Shown here piece by piece: positions 16,764 through 25,978 of a stretch of 64,000 bases of DNA; positions within the stretch are counted from its first letter, which is position 1, and the number at the start of each line of letters is the position of its first letter. The position numbers and the translations under genes are program-made. The stretch is from Paenibacillus sp. BJ-4. GTDB lineage: Bacteria; Bacillota; Bacilli; Paenibacillales; Paenibacillaceae. Under the pieces are notes generated by a model. That model was not told the DNA's origin. It was given only the letters and a program-made list of their open reading frames with translations, and searched no databases. The stretch lies in contig NZ_JAIVEM010000044.1 of NCBI RefSeq assembly GCF_020404765.1, forward strand, positions 62,001 to 126,000, given 5' to 3'.

Positions 16764-17552
16764 ATGATTACAATCACGAACGTGCGACAGGATCATGGCG
16801 TGGACTGGTACGAGAAGGCTGGTCCAGATAACGATAATGTGGACTACATGTTCATTTTGGTCACCTTTGGAAAATGTGTATATTGGGTGAACGATTGCAA
16901 GATTATTCTCGGCAAGGGTGAGGCTCTGATTCTGCCCGGACATCTGCCTTACTATGGCAAAAGTATTCCTACACTTTTTCATACCAAGTATGTGATACAT
17001 TGCCGCAAAACATGTACGGATGACGTACTTCCCATACTGAACACGAACAAGCCGCTGTCGATCAAGCTCGGTTGCTATGATATGCTGCATGAACGGGTCA
17101 AGTCGGTGTATTACCAATGGACTGAGCGCCCAAGCTACTATGCGCTGATGGCTGACTGCCTGTTGACCGAGGCGATGATTTATATCAATCAGGAATGGGA
17201 CAAAGGCGTCATTTCCAGCGATAAAGAACGGCTTGTGGAGTATATGAAGCAGTATATCCAAAATCATTATCGGGAAAAAGTGACGAAGGAGGAGCTTGGC
17301 GACGTCATCCGCAAAACGCCCAACTATGCTGCCACACTGCTTCGTGAGGTTACACGCCAAACCATCAGCGAGCATGTGCATACGCAACGTATTAAAACGG
17401 CCATCTACATGCTGACCGAGTCCAGGCTGACGATTCGTGAAATTTCAGAGTATGTCGGTTATAGTGATGTTTCCTATTTTCACCGAATCTTCAAACGGCT
17501 AACAGGCTGCTGCCCGTCCGAATTTTTGGATGAACGCTCTTCGATCATCTAG
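16764..17552 (+). CDS. AraC-family transcriptional regulator
   Basis: About 262 residues from the ATG at 16764, which has GGAGAG eight bases upstream; ATG 16749 overlaps that site and is less likely. The N-terminal half (about 10-150) is a cupin-like sensor with aromatic-rich strands. The C-terminal half holds the double helix-turn-helix, ending with the AraC signature around ISEYVGYSDVSYFHRIFKRL (about residues 230-249). Such proteins control sugar or stress genes. No obvious partner lies next to it: pyruvate kinase is divergent and the sucrose PTS gene convergent, so its target is unknown. Confidence 0.88.
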   Translation: MITITNVRQDHGVDWYEKAGPDNDNVDYMFILVTFGKCVYWVNDCKIILGKGEALILPGHLPYYGKSIPTLFHTKYVIHCRKTCTDDVLPILNTNKPLSIKLGCYDMLHERVKSVYYQWTERPSYYALMADCLLTEAMIYINQEWDKGVISSDKERLVEYMKQYIQNHYREKVTKEELGDVIRKTPNYAATLLREVTRQTISEHVHTQRIKTAIYMLTESRLTIREISEYVGYSDVSYFHRIFKRLTGCCPSEFLDERSSII

Positions 17553-17590
17553 CCCAATAGCCACTGGAACAGAGCAAATATATCATAAAA

Positions 17591-17673
17591 AACGGTCACC
17601 CTACCTGAGAAGCCTTCTCTAGCAGCCCTTTTACAACAAGGACCGAAGAGTGCTCCAAAGTAGGGCGACCGTT
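17591..17673. terminator. Long-range inverted repeat between convergent genes
   Basis: AACGGTCACCCTAC (17591-17604) pairs with GTAGGGCGACCGTT (17660-17673) over 14 bp with one mismatch, enclosing 55 nt that contain a small GAGAA/TTCTC hairpin. It probably serves as a bidirectional terminator between araC and scrA; a small RNA is a weaker alternative. Confidence 0.45.
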
Positions 17674-17722
17674 ACAGTTCATTCATACGCGTATGCGTTC
17701 TTATTTCTGCACCTAGTTGGTG

Positions 17723-19141
17723 TTAGCTGGAGGAACCTGCGGTTTTGACTTCCTCCAGCATTTTATCGTTATAGCCGAACATCCAGGTCAGGACAAACGC
17801 TACAGCCATAGCAGCCAGGTTCGCTAAAATGTAAAGCGGAAGCTGATGGTTCATATACAGCAGCGTGCCCGGAATAACCGTAATGGCCATACCTGTAGCC
17901 GCCAAATGGAAGATAGAGGCGATGAAACCGCCAACAGCCCCACCGACTAGTCCCATAATAAAAGGCTTCATATATCTCAGGTTAACACCGAAAATAGCCG
18001 GCTCAGTGATTCCCAGAAAAGCAGACAGCGAGGATGGAAGTGCCAATGCTTTCAGCTTGGCATTCTTCGTTTTCAGTCCAACCGCCAGACAAGCGGCACC
18101 TTGGGCAGCCATCGCGCAGGTAATGATCGCATTGAATGCGTTCACGCCAGTCTTTTCAAGCAGTTGAATTTCCAGAAAATTAAATATATGATGCACACCC
18201 GTAACAACGATAATTTGATGCAGGAAGCCGATGACAATCCCTGCGATACCGAAAGGCAAATCAAGTACAAATGTTGTTCCGTGCAGCACCCATTCTTCGA
18301 AGGAATGGAAAACCGGACCGATGGCAAACAGCCCGAGTGTAATCATGATCAACAGTGTTAAAAACGGTGTAAGAATCAGATCCAGCGCTTCAGGCACCCG
18401 TTTGCGCAGCGCCCGCTCCAGCTTGGCTCCGAGCAAGCCTACGAAGAAGGCTGGCAATACAGAACCCTGATAGCCCACTACAGGAATGAATCCGAACATC
18501 GTCAAGGCCTTAGCTGAGCCGTCTGCCACACTATAAGCGTTGGGCAGGGCCGGGTTCACCAGCATTAGACCGAGAACGATCCCCAGCACCGGGCTGCCGC
18601 CGAATACTCTAAAGGCTGACCAGGCGACCAGCGCAGGCAGAAAAGCAAAGGCCGTATCCGTTAATACCTGAGTATACAATAGAAAATTAGGTGAAATGTC
18701 CTGTGGTGTCATGCCCAGCAGAGCAAGAATTTGCGGCTGAGTGAGCAAGCCACGCAGTCCCATGAACAGCCCTGTAGCGACCAGCACAGGAATAATCGGT
18801 ACAAACACGTCGCCAAAGGTACGAATGGAGCGTTGGAAGACGTTTCCTTCTTTTGTCGCCTGACTTTTCACCTCTTCTTTGGAAGATCCAGACATGCCAA
18901 GCTTTTCAACCTCTTCAAAAATCCGATTGACCGTACCCGTACCAAAAATAATCTGATATTGACCTGAATTAAAGTAAGCACCCTTGACCTTGTCGATCTC
19001 CTCAACCTTCTTCTGATCAATCTTATCCTTGTCATGCACCATAATCCGCAGACGTGTCGCACAGTGAGCAAAGGACGCAATATTTTCCTCCCCACCAATC
19101 GCTTGAATCACTTCTTTGGCAATTTCCCGGTTTTCCGCCAT
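17723..19141 (-). CDS. scrA: Sucrose PTS permease, EIIBC
   Basis: About 472 residues from ATG 19141 (MAENREIAKEV; GAGGGG nine bases upstream). The order is EIIB first (phosphorylated Cys27 in AHCATRLRI, about 1-90), then a ten-helix EIIC domain (about 105-460). There is no EIIA domain, so it must borrow a glucose-type EIIA from elsewhere. It transports and phosphorylates sucrose to sucrose-6-phosphate. It lies 65 nt downstream of scrB on the same strand and under the scrR operators. Trehalose-type EIIBC is the main alternative; the neighbouring GH32 hydrolase favours sucrose. Confidence 0.88.
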   Translation of the reverse strand: MAENREIAKEVIQAIGGEENIASFAHCATRLRIMVHDKDKIDQKKVEEIDKVKGAYFNSGQYQIIFGTGTVNRIFEEVEKLGMSGSSKEEVKSQATKEGNVFQRSIRTFGDVFVPIIPVLVATGLFMGLRGLLTQPQILALLGMTPQDISPNFLLYTQVLTDTAFAFLPALVAWSAFRVFGGSPVLGIVLGLMLVNPALPNAYSVADGSAKALTMFGFIPVVGYQGSVLPAFFVGLLGAKLERALRKRVPEALDLILTPFLTLLIMITLGLFAIGPVFHSFEEWVLHGTTFVLDLPFGIAGIVIGFLHQIIVVTGVHHIFNFLEIQLLEKTGVNAFNAIITCAMAAQGAACLAVGLKTKNAKLKALALPSSLSAFLGITEPAIFGVNLRYMKPFIMGLVGGAVGGFIASIFHLAATGMAITVIPGTLLYMNHQLPLYILANLAAMAVAFVLTWMFGYNDKMLEEVKTAGSSS

Positions 19142-19206
19142 GATGTTCATCCCCTCGTTCGTTCCGTTATGTTATTGATGATTAACGATCCACTTGATGA
19201 ATTAGC

Positions 19207-20685
19207 CTACTCAGTAAAACCCCATTTTACCGCTTGGAAGAGAGCCTCTCCCTTGTCAGCAAAAAAGTGTATTTCGTCACTCTCTGGGTGCGGAAAAATA
19301 CGACTGGTGAACACCTCTTCCCCATCATTGACGAAAATCTCAACCGAAGACGTATCTACAAACAAATGAAGCTTGATATGGTCTTCATCCCATGCACACT
19401 GCCGTACCTCACCATACGAAGCTGCCACAGGCTCACCCGATTGTGAACGGTCCAGTACAAGCTTGCGGCTGACGGCATCATATTTAATGACCGTTCTCTC
19501 AGTCGCACTCGCGCGGAATTCAATACCAAACGCCTTGGCGCTCAATAGATCAACCTCACAAATCAGCTCATAGGCCGTACCCGTGAAGCCTTGATAGGTT
19601 TTTCTCTCTGACGATAATGTGTCAGCCACCCGATCCTCACGCTTTCTACGCAGCGCAGTCAGCTCGGGGATAGGCCGCTGCAAGAGTTTACCCTCATGAA
19701 GTGCAAGCTCCCTCGGCAGCGTCAGGCAATGAGCCCATCCATTCGGGTCTGTCGGATAGTCAATATCCGGCAATCCCATCCATGCTACCATAATACGCCG
19801 CCCCTGCGGATCAACCATCGTTTGCGGCGCATAAAAGTCAAAGCCTCGATCAAGCTCGCGGAACGCCCCATGCTCCAATGTCCTTGTCTCTGTATTCAGC
19901 GGCTTGCCGATGACGTACCCTGATTGATAAATATTGTGGTATTCATCCCCGGAAGGCTTTAAGCCCTGAGGAGACAAAACCAGTACCCCCGAGCCATTCA
20001 GTTCAAAATAATCCGGGCATTCCCACATGTAGCCAAACGATTTCAGCCCTGTACGCAATTCTCCCTCAAACTGCCACGAATGAAGGTCCGTGGATCGATA
20101 TAAGACGACGCAGCCTGTTCTATCCGTTCTTTGGGCACCAATCACACAGTAAAAGCTATCGCCGTCCTTCCACAGCTTAGGATCACGAAAATGGTCTGTG
20201 TACCCTTCTGGTACATTTGAAATGACAGGATGCTCCCATTTGGTGATGAGACCGCTCTCATCCATCACAGCCATGCATTGATAAGGATGTCTGGTCCAGT
20301 TTTCATCCCGTGTATTTCCCGTATACAGCATATACAACTTGCCCTCATGCTCCAGCGCGCTGCCCGAGTAAGCCCCGTGTGAATCAAAGGTATCCCCCGG
20401 TGTAATACCGATGCCTGCACTGTCCCATGCAACCAAATCTTTGGACTTCAAGTGATACCAGTATTTCATCCCATGGTCGGTTCCCAAGGGGAACCACTGA
20501 TAGAACAAATGGTATTCACCCTGATAATAGGAAAAGCCATTGGGGTCATTGAGCAAACCTGTCGGTGGCTGAATGTGAAACGTCTGCCGCCAATGGCATT
20601 GCTTGACTTTCTCCTCCAGGCTCGCTATTTCACCTGGCTCTGCCTGTTCAATAAGCCGATACTTCTGTTCGTTTGTCATTTTCAT
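19207..20685 (-). CDS. scrB: Sucrose-6-phosphate hydrolase (GH32)
   Basis: A 492-residue GH32 enzyme. The sucrose-box nucleophile Asp47 lies in LLNDPNGFSYY, the transition-state stabiliser in HFRDPKLW (about 165-172) and the acid/base Glu in WECPDYF (about 225-231). A C-terminal beta-sandwich occupies about 350-490. No signal peptide, as expected for a cytoplasmic enzyme cleaving sucrose-6-phosphate to glucose-6-phosphate and fructose. First gene of scrBA, with LacI-type operators immediately upstream (20722-20813). Confidence 0.95.
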   Translation of the reverse strand: MKMTNEQKYRLIEQAEPGEIASLEEKVKQCHWRQTFHIQPPTGLLNDPNGFSYYQGEYHLFYQWFPLGTDHGMKYWYHLKSKDLVAWDSAGIGITPGDTFDSHGAYSGSALEHEGKLYMLYTGNTRDENWTRHPYQCMAVMDESGLITKWEHPVISNVPEGYTDHFRDPKLWKDGDSFYCVIGAQRTDRTGCVVLYRSTDLHSWQFEGELRTGLKSFGYMWECPDYFELNGSGVLVLSPQGLKPSGDEYHNIYQSGYVIGKPLNTETRTLEHGAFRELDRGFDFYAPQTMVDPQGRRIMVAWMGLPDIDYPTDPNGWAHCLTLPRELALHEGKLLQRPIPELTALRRKREDRVADTLSSERKTYQGFTGTAYELICEVDLLSAKAFGIEFRASATERTVIKYDAVSRKLVLDRSQSGEPVAASYGEVRQCAWDEDHIKLHLFVDTSSVEIFVNDGEEVFTSRIFPHPESDEIHFFADKGEALFQAVKWGFTE

Positions 20686-20721
20686 AGATGTACCTCATTC
20701 TTATTAAAAACTTGCGTAACA

Positions 20722-20813
20722 GGAACCGGTTCCAAATTGAATAAAAAAATATACTCATTCGTGGATTTGCAACCGATTCCATTTGTGCCCGAGTGTTATG
20801 GAACCGGTTTCGT
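20722..20813 (-). promoter_or_regulatory. Three ScrR (LacI-type) operators upstream of scrB
   Basis: GGAACCGGTTCC (20722-20733) is a perfect palindrome. TGCAACCGATTCCA (near 20768-20781) and GGAACCGGTTTCG (near 20801-20813) are close copies. A TATATT element for leftward transcription lies between the first two. A 12-of-14 cre-like match (20842-20855) sits just beyond, within the 3' end of scrR. Confidence 0.8.
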
Positions 20814-20833
20814 AGAAATTATAATCCACTTAT

Positions 20834-21856
20834 TCAGCGTTTGTCAACGCTTTCTCTTTCAATAAGAGTATAATTCATGACCGTCACTTGCTCTACCGGT
20901 TTATGCTCTACCAGCCGCATAATATTTTGTGCCGCTACACGTCCAGCCTCCATATACGGATATTGAACGGTTGTCAGCGCAGGATGAATGACCGCCGTAA
21001 TATCGTACCCCCCAAAGCCGGTCACCGATAATTCCGACGGGATGGCAATACCTCTGGAGTAAGCCGCATTGATCACGCCAAGCGCAATATTATCCGTAGC
21101 ACACACCATTAACGACGGCTTGAACTGATCTAAAATAGCAGAAGCAGCAATCCGTGCATCAGACATTTTAAATCCGGTTTCATAGTATCTGATATCATAC
21201 CCGGCAGCCCACAACGCATCGTCCGTATGAGATCCCTCAGGCAATGCATCACGAACGGCCTGCTTAAAGCCCTCTTTGCGCTGTACGCCAACAGCAACAT
21301 CCTTCTCCGTAACACCGACATAGGCAATTTCACGATGTCCTTGCGAAAGAACATAAGCGCCGATATCATATCCTGCATGGTAGTCATCATGGATCAGGCT
21401 ATGAATCTGCTCGTGTTGCTGGCCCACCAGCAAAACCGGAATACGAATGTCACGAATAGCGGTCAGATGGTCGTCCGTAATTTGAGCAGCCAGCAAAATG
21501 ATGCCGGAAATTTTTTGTCGTCCCAGGTCATAGAGGGCTTCTATTTCACGCTTTACATCCTGGCTTGTATTGGAGATCAGCATCTGATAATGCCGGGAAC
21601 GCAGCTCCTCATCAATTCCCATCAGCGTATGTGATGTGGCAAAGGAGTCCAGACGTGGCACAACGGTTCCAATAATGTTGGCCCGCTTCGCCTTCAGGCT
21701 CTGGGCAAAGGTATTGGGCACATAACCCGTGGCCTTGACTACCTGTTCAATTTTACGCTTCGTATCCACACTGACAGACCCGCCATTCAAATAACGGGAT
21801 ACCGTACTTTTGGCCACACCGGCCATATGGGCTATATCTGCAATTGTCTTATTCAT
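20834..21856 (-). CDS. scrR: LacI-family sucrose operon repressor
   Basis: About 340 residues from ATG 21856 (MNKTIADIAHMAGVAKSTVS), with GGAGGG five bases upstream; a longer start at 21895 adds a non-conserved leader. The N-terminal LacI helix-turn-helix and hinge (about 1-60) are followed by a periplasmic-binding-protein-like sensor (about 62-335). It is directly upstream of scrB-scrA on the same strand with three matching operators between, so it most likely represses scrBA until sucrose-6-phosphate or fructose binds. Confidence 0.9.
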   Translation of the reverse strand: MNKTIADIAHMAGVAKSTVSRYLNGGSVSVDTKRKIEQVVKATGYVPNTFAQSLKAKRANIIGTVVPRLDSFATSHTLMGIDEELRSRHYQMLISNTSQDVKREIEALYDLGRQKISGIILLAAQITDDHLTAIRDIRIPVLLVGQQHEQIHSLIHDDYHAGYDIGAYVLSQGHREIAYVGVTEKDVAVGVQRKEGFKQAVRDALPEGSHTDDALWAAGYDIRYYETGFKMSDARIAASAILDQFKPSLMVCATDNIALGVINAAYSRGIAIPSELSVTGFGGYDITAVIHPALTTVQYPYMEAGRVAAQNIMRLVEHKPVEQVTVMNYTLIERESVDKR

Positions 21857-21970
21857 GAGGCCCTCCGGAGTGTTTTCATTTTCACAAGCTTCCAAACCGT
21901 CTCTTTTTCCATAACCCTATCATAGCATATGGCGAGGTTGGAATGCTGTGGCCCCAGACCCAATGCGGAC

Positions 21971-22010
21971 AAAAACGCCGCTCCTTTCAACGAAGAAAGA
22001 AACGGCGTCT
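21971..22010 (-). terminator. Terminator of the aldo/keto reductase gene
   Basis: ACGCCG (21975-21980) pairs with CGGCGT (22003-22008); on the minus strand the stem is followed by TTTTTG. It also shields scrR. Confidence 0.7.
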
Positions 22011-22025
22011 TATCAAAAACTGAAT

Positions 22026-22868
22026 TTAAAAGTCAAAGTTATCTGGATCAGGACCTACCCGAAGATTGGCATTTAACGCCTGAATACGATCCATATCCTC
22101 ATTTGTTAATTCAAAATCAAAGATGTCGGCATTTTCAATAATCCGATGTGCCTTGGTAGACTTGGGAATGGTAACAACTCCCTGCTGTACATCCCAGCGT
22201 AAAATCACTTGAGCCACCGATTTACCATACTTGCCTGCTATGTCTTGCAGCACCGGATGATCAAGCAGTTGTCCCTGCATGAGCGGGGACCAGGCTTCCA
22301 TTTGAATGTTGTTCTTTTGACAGAATTGCAGCAGCTCGGCTTGTGTTAATTGCGGGTGAAATTCCACCTGGTTGACCATGGGTTTTATTTCGGCATCCTT
22401 CATAAGGTCCTCCAAATGATGAATCTGGAAGTTGCTGACTCCGATCGCCTTGATCCGTCCTTCTTTATACAAGGACTCCAAAGCTCTCCAGGCTTCCTTA
22501 TACTTCCCTTGGACCGGCCAATGAATCAGATACAGATCCAGATAATCCAGACCCAACTTATCCAGGCTTGCCTCATAGGCCGCCCGTGTCTCCTCATAGC
22601 CCAGATCGGCATTCCACACTTTGGATGTGACAAACAGGTCTTCTCTCGACAGGCTATTCTCCTGAAGGGCTTCCTGAATGGCCTGCCCTACACTTCTTTC
22701 ATTCGCATAGATTGCAGCTGTATCTATACTGCGGTAGCCATGCTTTACAGCAGCCTTTATAGCGTCGACTAGCTCCGAGCCTTCCTCTACTTTAAATACC
22801 CCGATGCCAAACCAAGGCATATGAACTCCGTTGTGCAAGGTTGTTGTGCTTTGCAAGTTTTGAGTCAT
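22026..22868 (-). CDS. Aldo/keto reductase (AKR5-like)
   Basis: A 280-residue NADPH-dependent TIM-barrel reductase. The catalytic tetrad is visible: Asp in SIDTAAIYANE with Tyr four or five residues later, Lys in VTSKVWNADLG, and His in LYLIHWPV. The cofactor-binding IPKSTKAHRIIENADIFDF segment (near residue 235) matches the B. subtilis YvgN/YtbE type, known for reducing methylglyoxal and other aldehydes. It lies 31 nt downstream of the MFS gene on the same strand, so both are probably controlled by the divergent HxlR regulator in response to reactive aldehydes, quinones or similar stress. Confidence 0.9.
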   Translation of the reverse strand: MTQNLQSTTTLHNGVHMPWFGIGVFKVEEGSELVDAIKAAVKHGYRSIDTAAIYANERSVGQAIQEALQENSLSREDLFVTSKVWNADLGYEETRAAYEASLDKLGLDYLDLYLIHWPVQGKYKEAWRALESLYKEGRIKAIGVSNFQIHHLEDLMKDAEIKPMVNQVEFHPQLTQAELLQFCQKNNIQMEAWSPLMQGQLLDHPVLQDIAGKYGKSVAQVILRWDVQQGVVTIPKSTKAHRIIENADIFDFELTNEDMDRIQALNANLRVGPDPDNFDF

Positions 22869-22899
22869 TCTATATCTTCCTCTCTATTTTTAAAAAGTT

Positions 22900-24096
22900 T
22901 TAGCCTGTCAAGGCGGTTGTATCCCTTTTTTCAAGCATCCGACTCCAGCCTGTGAGCAGAACGGCCACGAAAACCATAATGGCGCCGATCCAGGTCGTAT
23001 GAATGAGACCCAGCGAGTCAGTCACAAGTCCGCCTACATATGCTCCCATCGCAATCCCTGCGTTAAAGGCAGCAATATTGACGGCGGAAGCAACATCTAC
23101 AGCTTTGGGGGCAAAACGTTCGGCCAACATGACTACATATACCTGTAGACCAGGCACATTCATAAATGCTAGCAAGCCCATAAAAAAGATTGTAATCAGC
23201 CCTGCTGCTTTAAAAGGTACGGTAAATAGCAGAAGGAACAAGACAACAGCTTGAATCAAAAACATATAAAATAAAGCTGAAAGCGGCTTGCGGTTTGCAG
23301 CTTTTCCACCCATAACATTCCCGATGGCAATCGCAATTCCATACAGCAAAAGAATGAACGTTACTGTATTTGGCTTAAAGCCGGTTATGTCGTGAAGTAA
23401 TGGAGATAAATAAGTAAACACGACAAACGTGCCTCCATACCCCAAGGCTGTAATGATAAATGCGAGCAGCAGACGACCGTTGGTAACCAGCTTGACCTGC
23501 TCACGGAAAGGAGTTTTGTTCCCTTTGCGCAGAGTAGACGGCAGCAGAATCAGATTGGCGACAAGCGCCACTATACCCACGACTACAATCGCCATGAAGG
23601 CCGCCCTCCAGCCCCATTGCTGCCCAACGTAAGTGCCCAAAGGTACACCCGTGACCGTGGCTACGGTCAGCCCGGAAAACATGATAGAAATAGCACTGGC
23701 CCGCCGATCATTCGACACAAGGTCGGCTGCGATGGTGGAACCGATGGACATGAACACCCCGTGAGAAAATGCCGAGATGACGCGTGCAATCAGCAGCAAA
23801 GCAATTCCACTGGAGACGGCAGCAAGGCTGTTGCCTATTATAAATACAATCATGATCCACAGCAGCAGCGTTTTCCGGGGAACACTTGATGTTAGTGAGG
23901 TCAGGACAGGCGCGCCAATCGTCACCCCCAATGCGTACAACGTAACAGTGAGCGCAGACATGGTTACGGATATATGCAAGTCCTCAGCGATCAGGGGAAG
24001 CAGCCCCACGCTGATGAACTCAGTTGTTCCTATGGCAAAGGCGCTTATGGCTAAAGCCAGCAGCGGCCAAATACTTCGTTTTTGTTCTGACGACAT
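22900..24096 (-). CDS. MFS transporter (AraJ/YdhP-like efflux)
   Basis: About 398 residues from ATG 24096 (MSSEQKRSIW) with AGGGGTG six bases upstream. Twelve hydrophobic segments; the N-terminal pattern LALAISAFAIGTTEFISVGLLP is typical of the DHA1 AraJ/YdhP sugar- or drug-efflux branch, and GTTEF is a hallmark. The gene is followed by an aldo/keto reductase and faces an HxlR-family regulator across a 188-nt divergent promoter. It most likely exports an inhibitory small molecule; the substrate is unknown. Confidence 0.88.
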   Translation of the reverse strand: MSSEQKRSIWPLLALAISAFAIGTTEFISVGLLPLIAEDLHISVTMSALTVTLYALGVTIGAPVLTSLTSSVPRKTLLLWIMIVFIIGNSLAAVSSGIALLLIARVISAFSHGVFMSIGSTIAADLVSNDRRASAISIMFSGLTVATVTGVPLGTYVGQQWGWRAAFMAIVVVGIVALVANLILLPSTLRKGNKTPFREQVKLVTNGRLLLAFIITALGYGGTFVVFTYLSPLLHDITGFKPNTVTFILLLYGIAIAIGNVMGGKAANRKPLSALFYMFLIQAVVLFLLLFTVPFKAAGLITIFFMGLLAFMNVPGLQVYVVMLAERFAPKAVDVASAVNIAAFNAGIAMGAYVGGLVTDSLGLIHTTWIGAIMVFVAVLLTGWSRMLEKRDTTALTG

Positions 24097-24172
24097 GTTT
24101 TTCACCCCTATCTATAGAAATCTTCGACCAGCAGATGTTATTATGAATTACTCAAGCAAGTATGAACAGTAC

Positions 24173-24205
24173 GTACTTTTTAGTAATATAGGTACCAAAA
24201 AGTAC
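24173..24205. promoter_or_regulatory. Candidate HxlR operator in the divergent promoter
   Basis: GTACTTTTT (24173-24181) and AAAAAGTAC (24197-24205) form a perfect 9-bp inverted repeat with a 15-bp spacer that itself holds GGTACC. It lies between the MFS gene and the HxlR gene. Confidence 0.6.
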
Positions 24206-24284
24206 CCTAAATAAAGTTCTTTTAGATCAAAACAGGCTGTTAAGGTATGTATAACAGAAAGCGGCACACACGGAGGGATCATCA

Positions 24285-24650
24285 TTGGAAAAGAAAAAAT
24301 ACAACATCTCGGTTGAGGCAACGTTAGAGGTGATCGGGGGAAAATGGAAGTGCGTGATTCTGTGTCATTTGACACATGGAAAAATGCGGACAAGTGAATT
24401 AAAGCGGTTAATGCCTTCCATTACACAAAAAATGCTGACTCAACAGCTTCGGGAGCTGGAGCAAGACGGCATTGTCAATCGAATCAGCTACAATCAGGTT
24501 CCTCCTAAAGTGGAGTACGAGCTTAGCGAATATGGATGTAGTCTGACAAGCATTTTGGATGCTCTTTGTGCCTGGGGAGAAAAGCATATTATTAAAGAAT
24601 ACGGGGATAAATCCGTTGTTTTGGAGGATAACATTCTAAATAAGCTGTAA
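24285..24650 (+). CDS. HxlR-family transcriptional regulator
   Basis: A 121-residue winged-helix protein of the HxlR (DUF24) family: EVIGGKWKCVILCHL near the N-terminus, then recognition elements SITQKMLTQQLRELEQDGIV and the wing VPPKVEYELSEYG. The start is TTG at 24285, with GGAGGG seven bases upstream. A conserved-type cysteine appears early (WKCVI, about residue 24), and members such as YodB or HypR sense quinones, diamide or hypochlorite through such a Cys, so redox sensing is a reasonable inference. It is divergent from the MFS and reductase genes. Confidence 0.9.
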   Translation: MEKKKYNISVEATLEVIGGKWKCVILCHLTHGKMRTSELKRLMPSITQKMLTQQLRELEQDGIVNRISYNQVPPKVEYELSEYGCSLTSILDALCAWGEKHIIKEYGDKSVVLEDNILNKL

Positions 24651-24659
24651 AGCAAAAAG

Positions 24660-24690
24660 AGCGCCTGCAATAAATCAGCAGGCGCTTACA
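24660..24690. terminator. Terminator hairpin
   Basis: AGCGCCTGC (24660-24668) pairs perfectly with GCAGGCGCT (24678-24686), nine bp with a nine-base loop, between convergent hxlR and adh genes. Confidence 0.75.
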
Positions 24691-24744
24691 CGCTTAGAAA
24701 GCTCCATTCCCATCTGTAATTATGGAGCCGTGATCGACATCATT

Positions 24745-25761
24745 TTATTTCGTGAAATCAATGACCATGCGTCCTTGGATTTTCCCCTGCTCCATCTCCT
24801 CAAAGATATGATTAATGTCTTCAATCGGACGTTTTTGTACAAGAGGGACGACTTTACCTTCTGCAGCGAACTGAAACGCTTCTTTAAGATCTTCACGAGT
24901 GCCGACCAAGGAGCCGATCACTTGAATGCCGTCGAGAACCAGACGTGGAATATCCAGATCCATTTTATCGGTTGGAAGACCTACAGCTACGACACGCGCG
25001 CCAGCCTTCACAACGTCGATTGCCTGGTTGAAAGGTGTTTTGGCAACAGCAGTAACCACGGTTGCATCCAGTCCAGCCCCGTTTGTTAACTCCTTGGCTC
25101 GAGCGACCGGATCTTCTTTCATGCTGTTAACGATATAGTCAGCACCGATTTTTTGGGCCAATTCGAGTTTCTCATCACTGATGTCAAAGGCTACAACTTT
25201 AGCATTGAATACATTTTTGGCGTATTGTACAGCCAGGTTACCCAAGCCGCCAATGCCGAAGATACCGATCCATTGTCCTGGTTTGATTTCACTTACTTTA
25301 ACTGCTTTATAGGTTGTAACCCCTGCGCAAGTTACACTGCTTGCAGCGGCAGGGTCAAGACTATCTGGTACTTTGACCGCGTAGTCAGCTGTGACAATAC
25401 ATTGTTCTGCCATTGCACCGTCTACCGTGTATCCGGCATTTTTAACTTCACGGCACAGCGTTTCCCGCCCAGTTAAGCAATATTCGCAGTGACCGCAGCT
25501 TTCGAACATCCAAGCAATACTTACGCGATCACCAATCTTAAGACTGGTTACTCCTTCACCTAATTCAATGACTTTTCCAATGCCTTCATGCCCCAGAACT
25601 CTGCCTGTGACATCACCGAAATCTGCATTTTTTACATGTAAATCTGTGTGGCAAACCCCGCAATATTCGACTTGGACTAACGCTTCTCCATGTTTCAGGG
25701 AGCGCAAAGGTTTTTCTTCTATACTGACTTTCTTGTCTTTTGTAACAACTGCTGCTTTCAT
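24745..25761 (-). CDS. adhP: Zinc-dependent alcohol dehydrogenase (AdhP/AdhA type)
   Basis: A 338-residue medium-chain dehydrogenase. Catalytic-zinc ligands are Cys in [10 protein letters not shown] and the GHEGIG His-Glu pair; structural-zinc cysteines lie in [15 protein letters not shown]; the Rossmann motif is GIGGLG near residue 173. This pattern matches the bacterial AdhP/AdhA ethanol-preferring NAD enzymes of 336-340 residues. It interconverts primary alcohols and aldehydes in the cytoplasm. The gene is monocistronic, with an upstream AGGAGAG site. It is close to the HxlR-reductase-MFS group and could share an aldehyde theme, but no common operator is obvious. Confidence 0.92.
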   Translation of the reverse strand: MKAAVVTKDKKVSIEEKPLRSLKHGEALVQVEYCGVCHTDLHVKNADFGDVTGRVLGHEGIGKVIELGEGVTSLKIGDRVSIAWMFESCGHCEYCLTGRETLCREVKNAGYTVDGAMAEQCIVTADYAVKVPDSLDPAAASSVTCAGVTTYKAVKVSEIKPGQWIGIFGIGGLGNLAVQYAKNVFNAKVVAFDISDEKLELAQKIGADYIVNSMKEDPVARAKELTNGAGLDATVVTAVAKTPFNQAIDVVKAGARVVAVGLPTDKMDLDIPRLVLDGIQVIGSLVGTREDLKEAFQFAAEGKVVPLVQKRPIEDINHIFEEMEQGKIQGRMVIDFTK

Positions 25762-25978
25762 GTGATCTCTCCTTTAGCCTCTGTATGGAATTATTTTGAA
25801 ATGCACACTCCATTATTATAGTAACTTTTACCCAAGGAGAGCAAATGTATATTTCAATCAAAGGTATGTAATCGAAAAACACTTCTTTCTAAGTCCTTGG
25901 ACCCTTGTAGGAGCTTTGTACAATAATTTACAATGTAAAAAGTTTCACATAATCTATCTGGAAGAAGGATAAAGAGCC

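Noticed and set aside
16719..17387. 222-codon minus-strand open frame opposite the AraC gene
   Set aside because: Antisense to a clear AraC-family protein; composition not protein-like.
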